Shown piece by piece: positions 8,456-17,199 of a DNA stretch of 64,000 bases. The stretch comes from Secundilactobacillus paracollinoides DSM 15502 = JCM 11969 (GTDB lineage Bacteria > Bacillota > Bacilli > Lactobacillales > Lactobacillaceae), in contig NZ_BBAG01000005.1 in assembly GCF_001311135.1 (NCBI RefSeq), positions 38,420 to 102,419 of the forward strand, read 5' to 3'. Under the pieces are notes generated by a model. It saw nothing but the letters and a program-made list of their open reading frames with translations, was not told the origin of the DNA and ran no database searches. Each line of letters begins with the position of its first letter. The first letter of the stretch is position 1. The position numbers and the translations under genes are program-made.

Positions 8456-8485
8456 TGGTTGGTTTTGAGTTCCTTCTTGGCAACG

Positions 8486-8615
8486 TAGTGGAAACGCGAT
8501 ACACAAAACAAGGGGCGGCCATGTAAGGGACTTCGGCAAAAAATCCAAGCCCGGGATTTTCCACCAAAGTCCCTTACATTCTGCCCCTTACCGTTTTGTT
8601 CCACGCTCTTACTCT
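8486..8615 (-). repeat. Gene-end palindromic repeat, copy A
   Basis: One of five full copies (8.5, 20.6, 29.5, 49.3 and 56.0 kb) of a roughly 120-bp imperfect palindrome. The core stem is ATGTAAGGGACTT (8521-8533) with its complement at 8567-8579, flanked by the outer pair AAGGGGC/GCCCCTT. In minus-strand orientation it begins at the last codons of the glyoxalase-family gene ending at 8609. Confidence 0.8.
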
Positions 8616-9004
8616 AACCAATCCACCGACACCACATTCCCATCCAGATCCTTCACTTCCAGCTCATACATCTGGTCTTCCGGAATGCCCATATCAACGT
8701 GGTAGTAACTGCCACCGTTTTTCTTTGCCGTTTCCGCAAAGCGTTTCACGTCTGTTACACTATCCAGACTCAACGCAATCATTGCGCCGCTTGTTGTTTG
8801 CGTGTCCGCAATCGTTTGGTTCTGCAAGAATTGGGCGTAGAAGTCGTGGGTCAGCAACATGAACCAGATGTCGTCGCTCCAAATCATCGCGGCGGATTTT
8901 TCGTTTGAGAATGCTTCATTTTGCTTGAACCCGAGGGCGGTGTAAAATGCGATTGCGTTTGGCAGGTTGGTTACTGGTAGGTTGATAAACACCATTTTTG
9001 TCAT
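8609..9004 (-). CDS. VOC (glyoxalase/bleomycin resistance) family protein
   Basis: A 131-residue single-domain protein of the vicinal oxygen chelate fold: MTKMVFINLPVTNLPNAIA then FYTALGFKQNEAFSNEKSAA, and the C-terminal repeat half MYELEVKDLDGNVVSVDWLE. Members bind a metal and act as dioxygenases, isomerases or drug-binding proteins; this subgroup has no assigned substrate. The AAGGAGGCCAAACG site fixes the start at 9004. It is monocistronic. A palindromic repeat begins over its stop codon. Confidence 0.85.
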   Translation of the reverse strand: MTKMVFINLPVTNLPNAIAFYTALGFKQNEAFSNEKSAAMIWSDDIWFMLLTHDFYAQFLQNQTIADTQTTSGAMIALSLDSVTDVKRFAETAKKNGGSYYHVDMGIPEDQMYELEVKDLDGNVVSVDWLE

Positions 9005-9093
9005 CGTTTGGCCTCCTTAGGCAGGACATGTGTCTTATTTGAGGCCATTATACGAAAAACTAGCGTCGTGCGTCCACGACTATTACTCAGCAG

Positions 9094-10037
9094 TTAGTCA
9101 GCAACGTGAATCACGAGTTTCTCAGTTGTGTGATGGCCCTCAATCTTTTGATGCGCTTTGATCACGCTAGCGGCAGTGAACGGCATCGTCTGCAGTTCAA
9201 TATCTAATTGACCCTTGGTAAAGAGGTCGCTTAACCCAGCCATCAAAGCGGTATCTGTATGCGAAAATTGGAAACTGACGCTCTTGTCGGGCAGTGCAAG
9301 CTGTTCCGGGGTGGGTTGACCAGCGACGGTGACAAGTTTTCCGCCTGATTTAAGCACGGCCAGGCCGCCCGCAATGTCGCCAGCAGTATCAAAACACAGC
9401 GTCCACAGTTGAAACGACATCCGCCACCGCTGTCGTGTGGTAGTCGATGATCTGATCGATGCCAAGTTTCTGTAACAGTTCAGTATGCGCTGGACTGGCA
9501 GTGGTGATGACTTTTGCACCCAACGCCTTCGCAATCTGCACCGCAAACAGACCAACACCCCCAGCACCGCCCTGAACGAGTACCGTGTCGTTTGATTGAA
9601 CCTTTAAATTCTGGACGATGGCCTGGTAGCAGTCTCCGCGGCAATTGGCAGTGCGGCCGCCTGGTCAAATGACATCCCGGCAGGAATCTTGGTAATGGCA
9701 GCTGGATCCACGACCGTTGCCTCGGCGTAACTGCCCGCGTTACCGGATGGTCACTCGCCAAGGTGCCAAAAACGTGGTCACCTGCGTGATATTGGGTCAC
9801 ATTCTGGCCAACCTCAGTAATGATGCCGGAAAAGTCCCAGCCTAAGACTAACGGAAATGACCAGTTATCAGAAAATGGCGACTGGAGGTAGCCAGCTCGA
9901 GCAGCGATATCCATGGGGTTGATACTAAAGGCGTGGATGGCGACAGCAACGGTGTCCGCCGTGAGTGCTGGTTGGTCAAGATTGATTTCGTGGAATTCGT
10001 CGGCAGTGCCGAATTGATTAATGGCGATTGTTTTCAA
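9094..10037 (-). pseudogene. Zinc-independent alcohol dehydrogenase / quinone oxidoreductase, several frameshifts
   Basis: Encodes a medium-chain NADPH:quinone oxidoreductase-like protein. The start is TTG 10037 behind AAGGACTTAAC, reading LKTIAINQFGTADEFHEINL and later GWDFSGIITEVGQN and HAGDHVFGTLASDHP. Frame changes occur near 9745, 9630, 9545 and 9420. The family pieces remain in alternate frames: TVLVQGGAGGVG, then FDTAGDIAGGLAVLKSGGKL and the C-terminus IEGHHTTEKLVIHVAD. Repaired length would be about 314 residues. Four breaks make it either a decayed gene or a poorly read stretch. It is divergent from a TetR gene, its likely regulator. Confidence 0.75.
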
Positions 10038-10133
10038 GTTAAGTCCTTCTTTCAAGTTTAAATCCTAAACTCTGTTAGAATGAAGCTAGTTTAACACCGT
10101 CGTAAAAATAGACAATCTATACGTTATCAACAA

Positions 10134-10150
10134 TGTCGAAAATACCGACA
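10134..10150. promoter_or_regulatory. Likely operator between divergent genes
   Basis: TGTCGAAAATACCGACA is an inverted repeat (TGTCG, seven bases, CGACA) between the quinone oxidoreductase and TetR genes, about 35 bases before the TetR start. It is probably bound by the TetR protein encoded at 10186. Confidence 0.55.
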
Positions 10151-10185
10151 CTTTAAACAAAATGTCTTCGAAAGGACGATTTAGG

Positions 10186-10698
10186 ATGGCAACTCGGCAA
10201 CAAGAACGAACCGAAAAACTCATTTTTACAGCATTCCAGGAACTCATGACGCAAAAACTATTCAGTAAGATCACCGTCAATGATATTGCCGATCAGGCGC
10301 TGATGCACCGCTCAACGTTTTACACGCACTTTACCGATAAATATGACCTGCTGGAACGCTATTTACAAGCAAAACACCAGGACCTCAATGAGGATGCACA
10401 GGCGGTGTATGACCATCCGTTTACCGCATTTTCGCTGAAAAACGAGGCGCTGTTGCCAATGCTTCAGTACCAGAGCCGCGATGAAACGTTTCGCAACGGG
10501 CTCATTGAATTCATGATGCACATGATTCTGCAACTGCCATCAGACAAAACGGAAATTGAGAAATTTTTCATTATTGGCCGGATCAAGGGCATCACACTAT
10601 GGATCTCTGAAACGCACCAACCATACGATATTTTAACGGATTTTGCCTATTTGGATGAAATTTACCAAACCGGCAAACTCCCCGTCACTCACCAATAA
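10186..10698 (+). CDS. TetR/AcrR family regulator
   Basis: A 170-residue repressor whose N-terminal helix-turn-helix includes FSKITVNDIADQALMHRST followed by FYTHFTDKYDLLERYL. The short helical C-terminal half resembles the TetR_C_7 type. The start is ATG 10186, nine bases after AAAGGA at 10171-10176; an upstream ATG at 10162 has no ribosome site. It is divergent from the oxidoreductase gene and followed 15 bp later by the pRiA4b ORF-3-like gene. Confidence 0.85.
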   Translation: MATRQQERTEKLIFTAFQELMTQKLFSKITVNDIADQALMHRSTFYTHFTDKYDLLERYLQAKHQDLNEDAQAVYDHPFTAFSLKNEALLPMLQYQSRDETFRNGLIEFMMHMILQLPSDKTEIEKFFIIGRIKGITLWISETHQPYDILTDFAYLDEIYQTGKLPVTHQ

Positions 10699-10712
10699 GG
10701 AGGCCCTTATCT

Positions 10713-11270
10713 ATGGCAACCACCGCGGCGATTCTAATTCATGCCAAACTCAAAGATACGGCGACTTGGCGCCAATTATTGGTGCCGGTAGCGATCCGCT
10801 ATGATCAACTGCACGTGCTGTTGCAGCTAGCTTTTGGCTGGCAAAACGCTTATTTACATGTCTTTTATCCATTAGCTCAGGATAACAAGCAGTACGTTCG
10901 CGCATCCTATGATGAAATGGGGGTGACGGACGGCGTCATTGCCAGTTATCCAACCGAGAAAAACTATCTGTATCCAGACATCAGTGAGGGGCCAGTGGTA
11001 TATGATTATGCCATTGATGCCGGTTATTCGATTGAACTGACGCTGAAAGAAGAGGTAAGCTTTGCCGGGTTAAAGGCACGGAATTTACCCTCCTGCACGG
11101 CGGGTCGAGGCTCAAATCCGCCTAACGAGCTGACAAACACGGTTGATGATCCTGTATTTCATCGCGCAGACCTTAATCGGGCTCTTGCACTTTGGGCGCA
11201 GGCTGGCAATCAGATGATCTTAGCGGATGATGATGGGCTGACTGAGACTGATCTGGATGATGACTACTAA
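10713..11270 (+). CDS. Plasmid pRiA4b ORF-3-like family protein
   Basis: A 185-residue cytoplasmic protein with the start AAILIHAKLKDTATWRQLLV, then YDQLHVLLQLAFGWQNAYLH and the segment YDYAIDAGYSIELTLKEE, all features of the IS1096/pRiA4b ORF-3 family. Function is unknown. The last 15 residues are strongly acidic (DDDGLTETDLDDDY). The ribosome site AAGGAGGCCC gives ATG 10713. It probably forms an operon with the TetR gene before it and ends in a strong terminator. Confidence 0.8.
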   Translation: MATTAAILIHAKLKDTATWRQLLVPVAIRYDQLHVLLQLAFGWQNAYLHVFYPLAQDNKQYVRASYDEMGVTDGVIASYPTEKNYLYPDISEGPVVYDYAIDAGYSIELTLKEEVSFAGLKARNLPSCTAGRGSNPPNELTNTVDDPVFHRADLNRALALWAQAGNQMILADDDGLTETDLDDDY

Positions 11271-11278
11271 TTTGTAAG

Positions 11279-11321
11279 AAAAAACGTGTCGAACACCGAG
11301 GTGGTAGTCGACACGTTTTTT
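11279..11321. terminator. Bidirectional terminator
   Basis: AAAAACGTGTCGA pairs with TCGACACGTTTTT around a 15-base loop. It ends both the + strand gene and the - strand MarR gene, whose stop codon lies in its right arm. Confidence 0.85.
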
Positions 11322-11774
11322 ACTTTTTTTGATTGATAATATCATCTAAATGCTGATTATAAGCCGCTAGAAAGGCCAGTGTATCATCAACGAGTGATTG
11401 GTCGGTTTCCGTAAACAACGCGGCGTCACGGTCCTCAAATTGGCGATTAAGGGCGGCGTGCGTGTTGTACACGTCCTTGCCTTAGCAGTGAGTCTGAAAT
11501 AAATTTCTTTCTTATTATCCGGCTTTTGGTAACGTTCAATGAGGGCGTTTTTCATCAACCGCCGTGTCATTTTACTGACGGCGCCACGTGTGACGTACAT
11601 GGCATTAGCAATGATGGTTACGTTCGCGTCCGGATGATTACCGATGAATTCGATCGTGTGCACCTCAGCTGGCTTGTAACCGGCGAGCTGCTCGTCTAGT
11701 TGCGTGTGTTCCAGCAGGGTTGTCTTATCGATCAGCGAACTCATGCTGGCCATAAATTGCGCTTGTTTGTTCAA
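11320..11774 (-). CDS. MarR family regulator, frameshifted
   Basis: A winged-helix regulator. The start is TTG 11774 after AAGGAAG, giving LNKQAQFMASMSSLIDK. The DNA-binding part includes EVHTIEFIGNHPDANVTIIA, then AMYVTRGAVSKMTRRLMKN and a wing ending KKEIYFRLTAKA. Near 11475 the frame breaks in GCTAAGGCAAGG. The other frame supplies KDVYNTHAALNRQFEDRDAA and ends NQHLDDIINQKK at 11320. Repaired length is about 151 residues. It is divergent from the TMEM175-like gene at 11945. Between them lies a parS-like site. Confidence 0.8.
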
Positions 11775-11847
11775 TACGCTGTCTTCCTTTCGATGAGTCA
11801 TTATAGGTAGCATATCAAATAAATGTTTCCTATTCAACAAAGCGAAA

Positions 11848-11863
11848 TGTTTCATGTGAAACA
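11848..11863. promoter_or_regulatory. parS-like site 1
   Basis: TGTTTCATGTGAAACA differs at one base from the Bacillus subtilis parS consensus TGTTNCACGTGAAACA. The reverse complement of this exact 16-mer occurs again at 25894. ParB (Spo0J) binding is inferred. Confidence 0.55.
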
Positions 11864-11944
11864 TTTTTGCGGTGTTCAATTATTATGACTGCCCTTAAGC
11901 ACTATTCTTAGGTATGATGGAGGTAACATTTGGAGGTGGTCAAC

Positions 11945-12521
11945 GTGAATAAGGGGCGACTTGAAGCGTTCACGGATGCGATTTTAGCAATTATTATGAC
12001 GATTATGGTGTTGGAACTCCATACACCGGAAGGCTTTACGCTGGCGGCAATTCAAAATGAACTCATTCCATTGTTAGCTACGTGATCTCGTTTGTCGGGA
12101 TTACGAATCTCTGGGCAACACATCATTTTATTTTTGAACCCATGCATAAAGTGAGCTATGGGGTGTTTATTGTGAATATGGCACTGCTGCTGTGGGTATC
12201 GTTGGTGCCCATCACAACGGCCTGGGTGGCAACGTACCCTACGAAATTTATTCCGCAATTGGCGTACATCGTGGTTATTTTTGGCTGGGCGATCTTCCTT
12301 TTGCTGTTGGGACATGAGGCACATCGAGCGATGAAGATTATCCGACCAACATTATGGCGGGCCGCGAAATGAGCGGCATGCTGGTTATTATGGTGATCGG
12401 CGCGATTGCGTCGTTCTTCTTGCCGTATGCGGCACTGACGACTGGGGTGATCGTCATCGGGATGTACCTCGTGATTCCACACCAAAACTTTGTGCGGCAT
12501 CACAAACGTAAGGGTAACTAA
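11945..12521 (+). CDS. TMEM175 (DUF1211) family membrane protein, two frameshifts
   Basis: Probable potassium-channel-like protein. It starts at GTG 11945 after GGAGGTGGTCAAC with MNKGRLEAFTDAILAIIMTI, the signature first helix of the family (R-x-x-x-F-x-D). Frame breaks occur near 12075 and 12350. The parts VISFVGITNLWATHHFIF, then the middle helices to LLLLGHEAHRAMK, and lastly SGMLVIMVIGAIASFFLPYA join into about 192 residues with six helices. It ends RHHKRKGN. Two one-base losses restore the frame. It is divergent from the MarR gene at 11774. Confidence 0.75.
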
Positions 12522-12523
12522 TT

Positions 12524-12559
12524 AAAACGACCAGTCAGGCAATGACTGGTCGTTTTTTT
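12524..12559. terminator. Bidirectional terminator
   Basis: AAAACGACCAGTCA pairs with TGACTGGTCGTTTT around a five-base loop, between convergent genes. Confidence 0.9.
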
Positions 12560-12565
12560 GCGGGA

Positions 12566-13184
12566 CTAAAAAACTGTTGCGATTTCGTCCGCAGTCCGAA
12601 AGGCTTCGGCCATAATGCTGTCAGCGCGCTTGGGATAGCGGTCCATGCCTTCAACGGGAAGGGCAGTGACGTCAGCGCCCAAGAAGGTCATGACATCCTT
12701 GACGTAGCGGCTTGCTAAATTTTGGCCGTTCGTGATGCCGCCAGCTGCTTGAATGTGCAGCACTTGCTTGCCCGGCGCGAGTGGCCGTTCACCCACCGCA
12801 ACCGTTTCAAAAGGTCTGGCCTTCAACACAAACGGTGTCAAACCAGGCCTTTAACTTCCCAGGAATCATTAAATTCCACAGGGGATTCGCGATAATGACC
12901 TTATCCGCATCGATGAACTGCTGGGTCGTTTGGCGAAACTGCGTCAATCGTGTTTGCTGCGCGTCTGGCAGGTCAGCGAAAGTCTTTCCAGCTGACAAGG
13001 CCCGCTGCGCCGTGACCAGATCTCGGTCGAAATCTGGGAATTTTTCAGCGTACAGATCGCGGACCACAACGGTGTCGTTGGTGTGAAGCTGAAGGTAACT
13101 TGTCAAGAAGTGTTCAAGGACAGTTAGGGAATGTGATGCTGAAGTTGGTTTAGGATTTGCTTTGATTACCAGTACAGTCGTCAT
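12566..13184 (-). CDS. FMN-dependent NADH-azoreductase, frameshifted
   Basis: Flavodoxin-fold quinone/azo reductase. From ATG 13184 it reads MTTVLVIKANPKPTSASHSL, then the typical ANPLWNLMIPGKLKAWFDTV. Just after VCVEGQTF one extra T in a TTTT run (near 12815) shifts the frame. The rest is ETVAVGERPLAPGKQVLHIQ, AAGGITNGQNLASRYVKDV and the end RTADEIATVF. Repaired length is about 205 residues, the usual size. The enzyme reduces quinones and azo bonds with NADH through FMN and protects against electrophilic quinones. It stands alone. Confidence 0.85.
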
Positions 13185-13344
13185 TTGAATCGCCTTCCTT
13201 TATGTAAACTCTATGGTTATCATAACGGGTCTGATCGGGTTTGACAACGACTGCGGTTCGCAAGTTCTCACCGCGGTGTGACGTTGCGCGACCTCAGCAA
13301 GTATCGTAAAATGAGCAGGACATTAAAACTGGAGGCTCGCCATT

Positions 13345-13844
13345 TTGACAGTGACATTTGAGTACGCAACACACGCTGATTTACCGACCATCGTTCATAT
13401 TTATAATGAAATTATTCCCAGCCGTTTAGCGACGGCTGATCTCGAGCCGATTTCGGTTGCGTCCCGAGAGGACTGGTTTACTGAATTTGATCCCAATTCT
13501 CGCCCACTTTGGGTAATGAAGGATGGTGACCAAATTGCCGGTTGGGTCAGTCTGGAATCCTTTTACGGGCGTCCTGCCTACACCAAACGGCTGAAATCAG
13601 CATCTACATTGATGAAGCATTTCGCCATCAGGGACTGGGGCAACAGGCGTTAGATTACGTATTCTCGCACCTATCAGCGTTGGGCTTGCAAAATATCGTG
13701 GCCTTTATCTTCAGTCATAACGGGCCAAGTCAGGGACTATTTAAGAAAAACGGCTTCGAGGTTTGGGGTCATCTGCCTGAAGTTGCCGAAATGGATGGGC
13801 AGTTACGAAGTCTGGATATTCTCGGGAAACATTTTGAAGCATAG
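13345..13844 (+). CDS. GNAT acetyltransferase, phosphinothricin acetyltransferase-like, frameshifted
   Basis: An acetyl-CoA-dependent N-acetyltransferase. The start is TTG 13345 behind GGAGG at 13332-13336: MTVTFEYATHADLPTIVHIY, with NEIIPSRLATADLEPIS typical of the PAT-like group. The frame breaks near 13585. The next frame carries ISIYIDEAFRHQGLGQQALD, which contains the acetyl-CoA loop HQGLGQQA, then NIVAFIFSHNGPSQGLFKKN and GFEVWGHLPEV. Repaired length is about 166 residues. The substrate is unknown. Confidence 0.8.
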
Positions 13845-13860
13845 ATTATTAAAATTGGCG

Positions 13861-13890
13861 CCATCACTGAAAAGTGGTGGCTTTTTTTAT
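13861..13890 (+). terminator. Terminator
   Basis: GCCATCACT, loop GAAA, AGTGGTGGC and seven T, immediately after the acetyltransferase gene. Confidence 0.85.
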
Positions 13891-14417
13891 GCTAAAAAAG
13901 GAAACTGCTAATTTATTAAACAACTTTGACTTTGCTTGCTAGTCATTCACAAATCAAGGCCTGCTGATTCGATTTAATAATTTGATAATAATTATAAAAT
14001 AATTCAATGGTCTTTCATTAAAACAGTTGATGTTTCAACTATTTTTACCGGCATAAACACTTTCAAATAGTAACCGAGTTATGAAAAAGAATTAGAAAAT
14101 AAACAGTACGAACAGAAAATCCTGATTTGCTTGTGAATTCCATAACAGTATCCTGTTTTTAAACACATCACGGCATGTGTTGCTGTAATGACAGATATTC
14201 CGAAATCGTCATACCTGTAATCCAAAAACAGAATGTCATCGAAATTTTCTTGAATTTCACTAACTTATAGTGAAAATATCTATCGAAAAACTGAAAATCC
14301 AAAAAAAGTTTAATTAATTTTTCAGCGAATGTAAATGCTTCTAAATCATTACAGACACACGGGATTGACCGCTTAACGATTTTTCAAAAATGGGACCGAC
14401 GGGTTAAAAAATATAAA
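13891..14417. other. AT-rich non-coding stretch
   Basis: About 530 bases without a supportable reading frame, much more AT-rich than the flanks. It contains possible promoter pieces such as TTGAAT near 14251 followed by TTATAGT, but no clear operator. It probably represents the upstream region of the lost start of the pyruvate oxidase gene, joined at a deletion. Confidence 0.5.
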
Positions 14418-14431
14418 TTTAAGCGTTTACA
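14418..14431. promoter_or_regulatory. cre-like site at the pyruvate oxidase deletion joint
   Basis: TTTAAGCGTTTACA matches the CcpA consensus TGWAANCGNTNWCA at 13 of 14 positions. It overlaps the first surviving codons of the truncated oxidase, so it may be a real cre site left at the joint or chance. Confidence 0.45.
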
Positions 14432-15540
14432 TTGGTGTTGGTGCCAAGGGCGCTGCTGAAGAATTGAAAGCTGCTTCTGAAAAGTTCAAGATGCCACTTG
14501 TTTCTTCCGTATTAGTGGAGGGTATCCTTGAAGATAACTATCCTGCCTACCTTGGCTCAACTGGCCGAGTTGCGCCAAAGCCAGGTGCTGAAATTGGGTT
14601 TAGCACTGATTTAATTATTTGGGTCGGCAACAACGTGCCATTTAGTATCTTCCTGTTCAACAAGAAGGCTAAGGTTATCCAGATCGATGTGAACTCAGAG
14701 AAATTTGGGAAGCGTCACCACACCGATGTTGCGATGTTAGCTGACGCAAAGAAGGCCTTGGCTGCCTTAGTTGATGCCGGTGAAGCACGCGACGCATCAG
14801 CCTTCTACAACGCTGCTTTAGCAGACAAGAAGAACTGGGACGACTGGCAAGCCAGCTTCAAGGACAGCACTGAATCACCAGTTCGTCCAGAACCGATCTT
14901 TGACGTGTTGAACCAAGAAGCCGCAGACAATGCCGTCTTTGCCATTGATGTTGGTAACGTCAACATTGACTTCGAACGTCTTTTGAAGATGCACGGCGAC
15001 CAAAAGTGGTGCACTTCAGGAATTTACGCAACCATGGGCTGGGCTGTTCCTGCATCATTGTCAGCTAAGACCAACTTCCCAGACCGTGAAGTTTACAGTC
15101 TGAGTGGTGATGGTGGTTTCGCCATGTTATCAGAAGAATTGTTGACCCAAGTGAAGTACAACATGCACGTTGTCAACATTGTCTTCAGTAACGAAACGTT
15201 AGGCTTTATTGAAGCTGAACAACGTGATGATAGTCACCAACCACAATCAGGGACTGATTTAATTGCCACTGACTGGGCTAAGGTCGGCGAAGGATACGGT
15301 GCCGTTACCTTTACTGTTAAGACTAAGGCTGAATTCAAGCAGGCTTTGGAAGATGCTAAGAAGACCGATAAGCCAGTTCTGATCGACGTCAAGTACACCC
15401 ACAAGATGCCATTCACGACTGAACACATGTTTATTGACCCATCATGGCAAGACCAAGGTCAAATCGATGAATTCGTCAAGACTTACGATGCTCAAGATCT
15501 GAAGCCATTCAGTTATTTTTTAAAGCAAGCGCAAGCCTAG
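14425..15540 (+). pseudogene. pox: Pyruvate oxidase, N-terminal third missing
   Basis: The remaining 371 codons start VYIGVGAKGAAEELKAASEK and run to the normal C-terminus PFSYFLKQAQA. The central domain (GFSTDLIIWVGNNVPFSIFL) and the thiamine-diphosphate-binding domain (SLSGDGGFAMLSEELLTQV, then NIVFSNETLGFIEAEQRD) are intact. The first 200 or so residues are gone, including the PYR domain with the cofactor-activating glutamate, and no start codon with a ribosome site is present. Full-length enzymes have about 590-605 residues. They convert pyruvate, phosphate and oxygen to acetyl phosphate, CO2 and hydrogen peroxide; this copy should be inactive. The loss is a clean 5-prime deletion. Confidence 0.85.
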
Positions 15541-15629
15541 ATCATCCCGGATTCATTGACTAAGGTACTGCGATTTTAAGAAAAACACTTTCCGTAAAAA
15601 TGAGCGAGCATGACTGTTTACTCAGCGAG

Positions 15630-15666
15630 AAAAGGTGCCGCACTGTCAGGTGCCGCACCTTTTTTT
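15630..15666 (+). terminator. Terminator
   Basis: AAAAGGTGC and GCACCTTTT pair around an inner GCAC/GTGC stem, followed by T residues, after the pyruvate oxidase remnant and before the FAD synthetase gene. Confidence 0.8.
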
Positions 15667-15701
15667 ATACATATTGTCACACCATTCAGGAGGTACCAGA
15701 C

Positions 15702-16574
15702 ATGCAGGTGATTTCGCTAAACGCCCAAAAATTGAATACGTTATCGCAACAGGCACCGGTTGTCCTGGCACTCGGGTTCTTTGACGGGGTCCATCAGGGT
15801 CACCAGCAGGTCATTCAAACGGCGAAACGACTGGCGGATGAGCGCCATCTACCGCTCGCTGTGATGACGTTTAACCGCCACGCGTCACGATTATTTCAAC
15901 CGGACGCCCCATTTCGGTACCTGAATACACTCGATCAAAAGACGGCCCACATGGCAGAAAATAAGGTGAATTTGCTCTACGTTGCGGATTTTAACCGCCA
16001 ATTAGCCGGTCTGATGCCAACCGCATTTATCGATCAGTACCTATTAAAGTTAAACGCTCAGGTCGTCGTCGCAGGGTTCGATTACACGTTTGGTCGTGGC
16101 GGCAGTCACGGGATGGCGGATCTCGATCATCTGAGTGCTGGCCGGTTTGAAGTGGTGACGGTCAACCAACTGACCGAACGGCGCGAAAAGGTGAGTTCGA
16201 CACGGATTCGTCACCTGATTGGGCACGGTGAGATCAAGGCCGCCAACGCGCTTTTAGGTTATGACTATGAAATTGCTGGTCAGCTCATGGTGACCGGCAA
16301 TCGCTTAGTTGTGACGCCTGACAGTCCGTTGCAGCAGTTACCGGCAGCTGGACGTTACTTCTGCGTGGTTCGTGATGCCCAATTGCGGGAACCGGCAGTG
16401 GTGACGGTTGAGGAAAATGGCCGGCTCACCGTGATGTTATCCGGCATTGAGCCACAGCAAAACGCGCCAGTTGCAGTGACCATCACTTGGACGCAGCAAC
16501 TTAGCGTGGATACTGCTGAGTTGGTATTACCTGGTCAGTCTTTTAAAAACGAATCATTGTCCTCATGTTTATAA
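15702..16574 (+). CDS. FAD synthetase family protein (RibF-like, kinase domain degenerate)
   Basis: Transfers AMP to FMN to form FAD. The start is ATG 15702 after AGGAGGT (15688-15694). Residues about 15-190 form the nucleotidyltransferase domain with GFFDGVHQGHQQVI, then FDYTFGRGGSHGM and VSSTRIRHLIGHGEI. The C-terminal 100 residues keep only a vestige of the riboflavin kinase fold and lack the kinase PTAN motif. At 290 residues it is shorter than bifunctional RibF (about 310), so it is probably a second, FAD-synthetase-only copy. It stands alone between two strong terminators. Confidence 0.85.
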   Translation: MQVISLNAQKLNTLSQQAPVVLALGFFDGVHQGHQQVIQTAKRLADERHLPLAVMTFNRHASRLFQPDAPFRYLNTLDQKTAHMAENKVNLLYVADFNRQLAGLMPTAFIDQYLLKLNAQVVVAGFDYTFGRGGSHGMADLDHLSAGRFEVVTVNQLTERREKVSSTRIRHLIGHGEIKAANALLGYDYEIAGQLMVTGNRLVVTPDSPLQQLPAAGRYFCVVRDAQLREPAVVTVEENGRLTVMLSGIEPQQNAPVAVTITWTQQLSVDTAELVLPGQSFKNESLSSCL

Positions 16575-16575
16575 T

Positions 16576-16624
16576 AAAAATGACATCACGCGCAGTCCTA
16601 AACTTGCGCGTGATGTCATTTTAT
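16576..16624. terminator. Bidirectional terminator
   Basis: AAATGACATCACGCGCA pairs perfectly with TGCGCGTGATGTCATTT around a ten-base loop, between convergent genes. Confidence 0.9.
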
Positions 16625-16637
16625 ATATAGTAGAAAA

Positions 16638-17078
16638 TTAGGCAATTGTTGCTAAATTAAGCGTTAAACCAGCAATCTTCCAGCCATCCTCAGTTCGTTG
16701 GTAACTGACATCTTCACTTTGGTAGACAACGTTGGTATTGTCGTCGGATTTTACGAGCACCCAAAGCAGCCATTCACCAGTTGCTGTATCACCGTCGATC
16801 TTGAATTGGGGACTCGTGAAATTATGCATGTTAATGGTGTCCGGCGTCCCCATTTGTGATTGCAGCATGTTGACGATGTTGTCCCGGCCAGTCATGTCAA
16901 CGTTCATCATGGCGCTCTTCCAGTAGGCGTCCGCCGTGAAAACGTCGCTGAACTGGTCAAGGTCGGTTTGCTTACCGTTCCAGCCGGTATTCACTAAGTC
17001 AGCGTAGTGGGCTTGCAGGGCGCGTAGGGCTTCTAAATCTTCGAGGTGTTGTAACCGTGCTTCGATTGTTTGTGTCAT
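16638..17078 (-). CDS. SnoaL-like / NTF2-fold family protein
   Basis: A 146-residue protein of the NTF2 superfamily. The N-terminal helix LQHLEDLEALRALQAHYADL is followed by the family's FTADAYWKSAMM region, a GRDNIVNMLQSQM helix and beta strands ending WKIAGLTLNLATIA. Members include polyketide cyclases, dehydratases and many proteins without known activity; no specific function can be assigned. The start at 17078 follows GGAGGAGCTTAACA. It is divergent from a TetR gene that probably represses it. Confidence 0.8.
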   Translation of the reverse strand: MTQTIEARLQHLEDLEALRALQAHYADLVNTGWNGKQTDLDQFSDVFTADAYWKSAMMNVDMTGRDNIVNMLQSQMGTPDTINMHNFTSPQFKIDGDTATGEWLLWVLVKSDDNTNVVYQSEDVSYQRTEDGWKIAGLTLNLATIA

Positions 17079-17117
17079 TTGTTAAGCTCCTCCAGTTATA
17101 TTTACTTTTTTGCTGTT

Positions 17118-17182
17118 AAAAGTTAATATAAAAGAAGATAGCACAGTTAAATTAACTTTTCAACTAAAAATAGTTAACTTTT
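17118..17182. promoter_or_regulatory. Operator repeats between SnoaL-like and TetR genes
   Basis: AAAAGTTAAT (17118-17127), ATTAACTTTT (17151-17160) and TTAACTTTT (17174-17182) form inverted repeats spanning the shared intergenic region. They are the probable binding sites of the TetR protein encoded at 17200. Confidence 0.6.
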
Positions 17183-17199
17183 AGAAAGAAGGAGCTTAA

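Noticed and set aside
11775..11879. Longer start for the MarR gene at 11879
   Set aside because: The added residues are read through the parS-like palindrome and lack a ribosome site, whereas AAGGAAG precedes the TTG at 11774.
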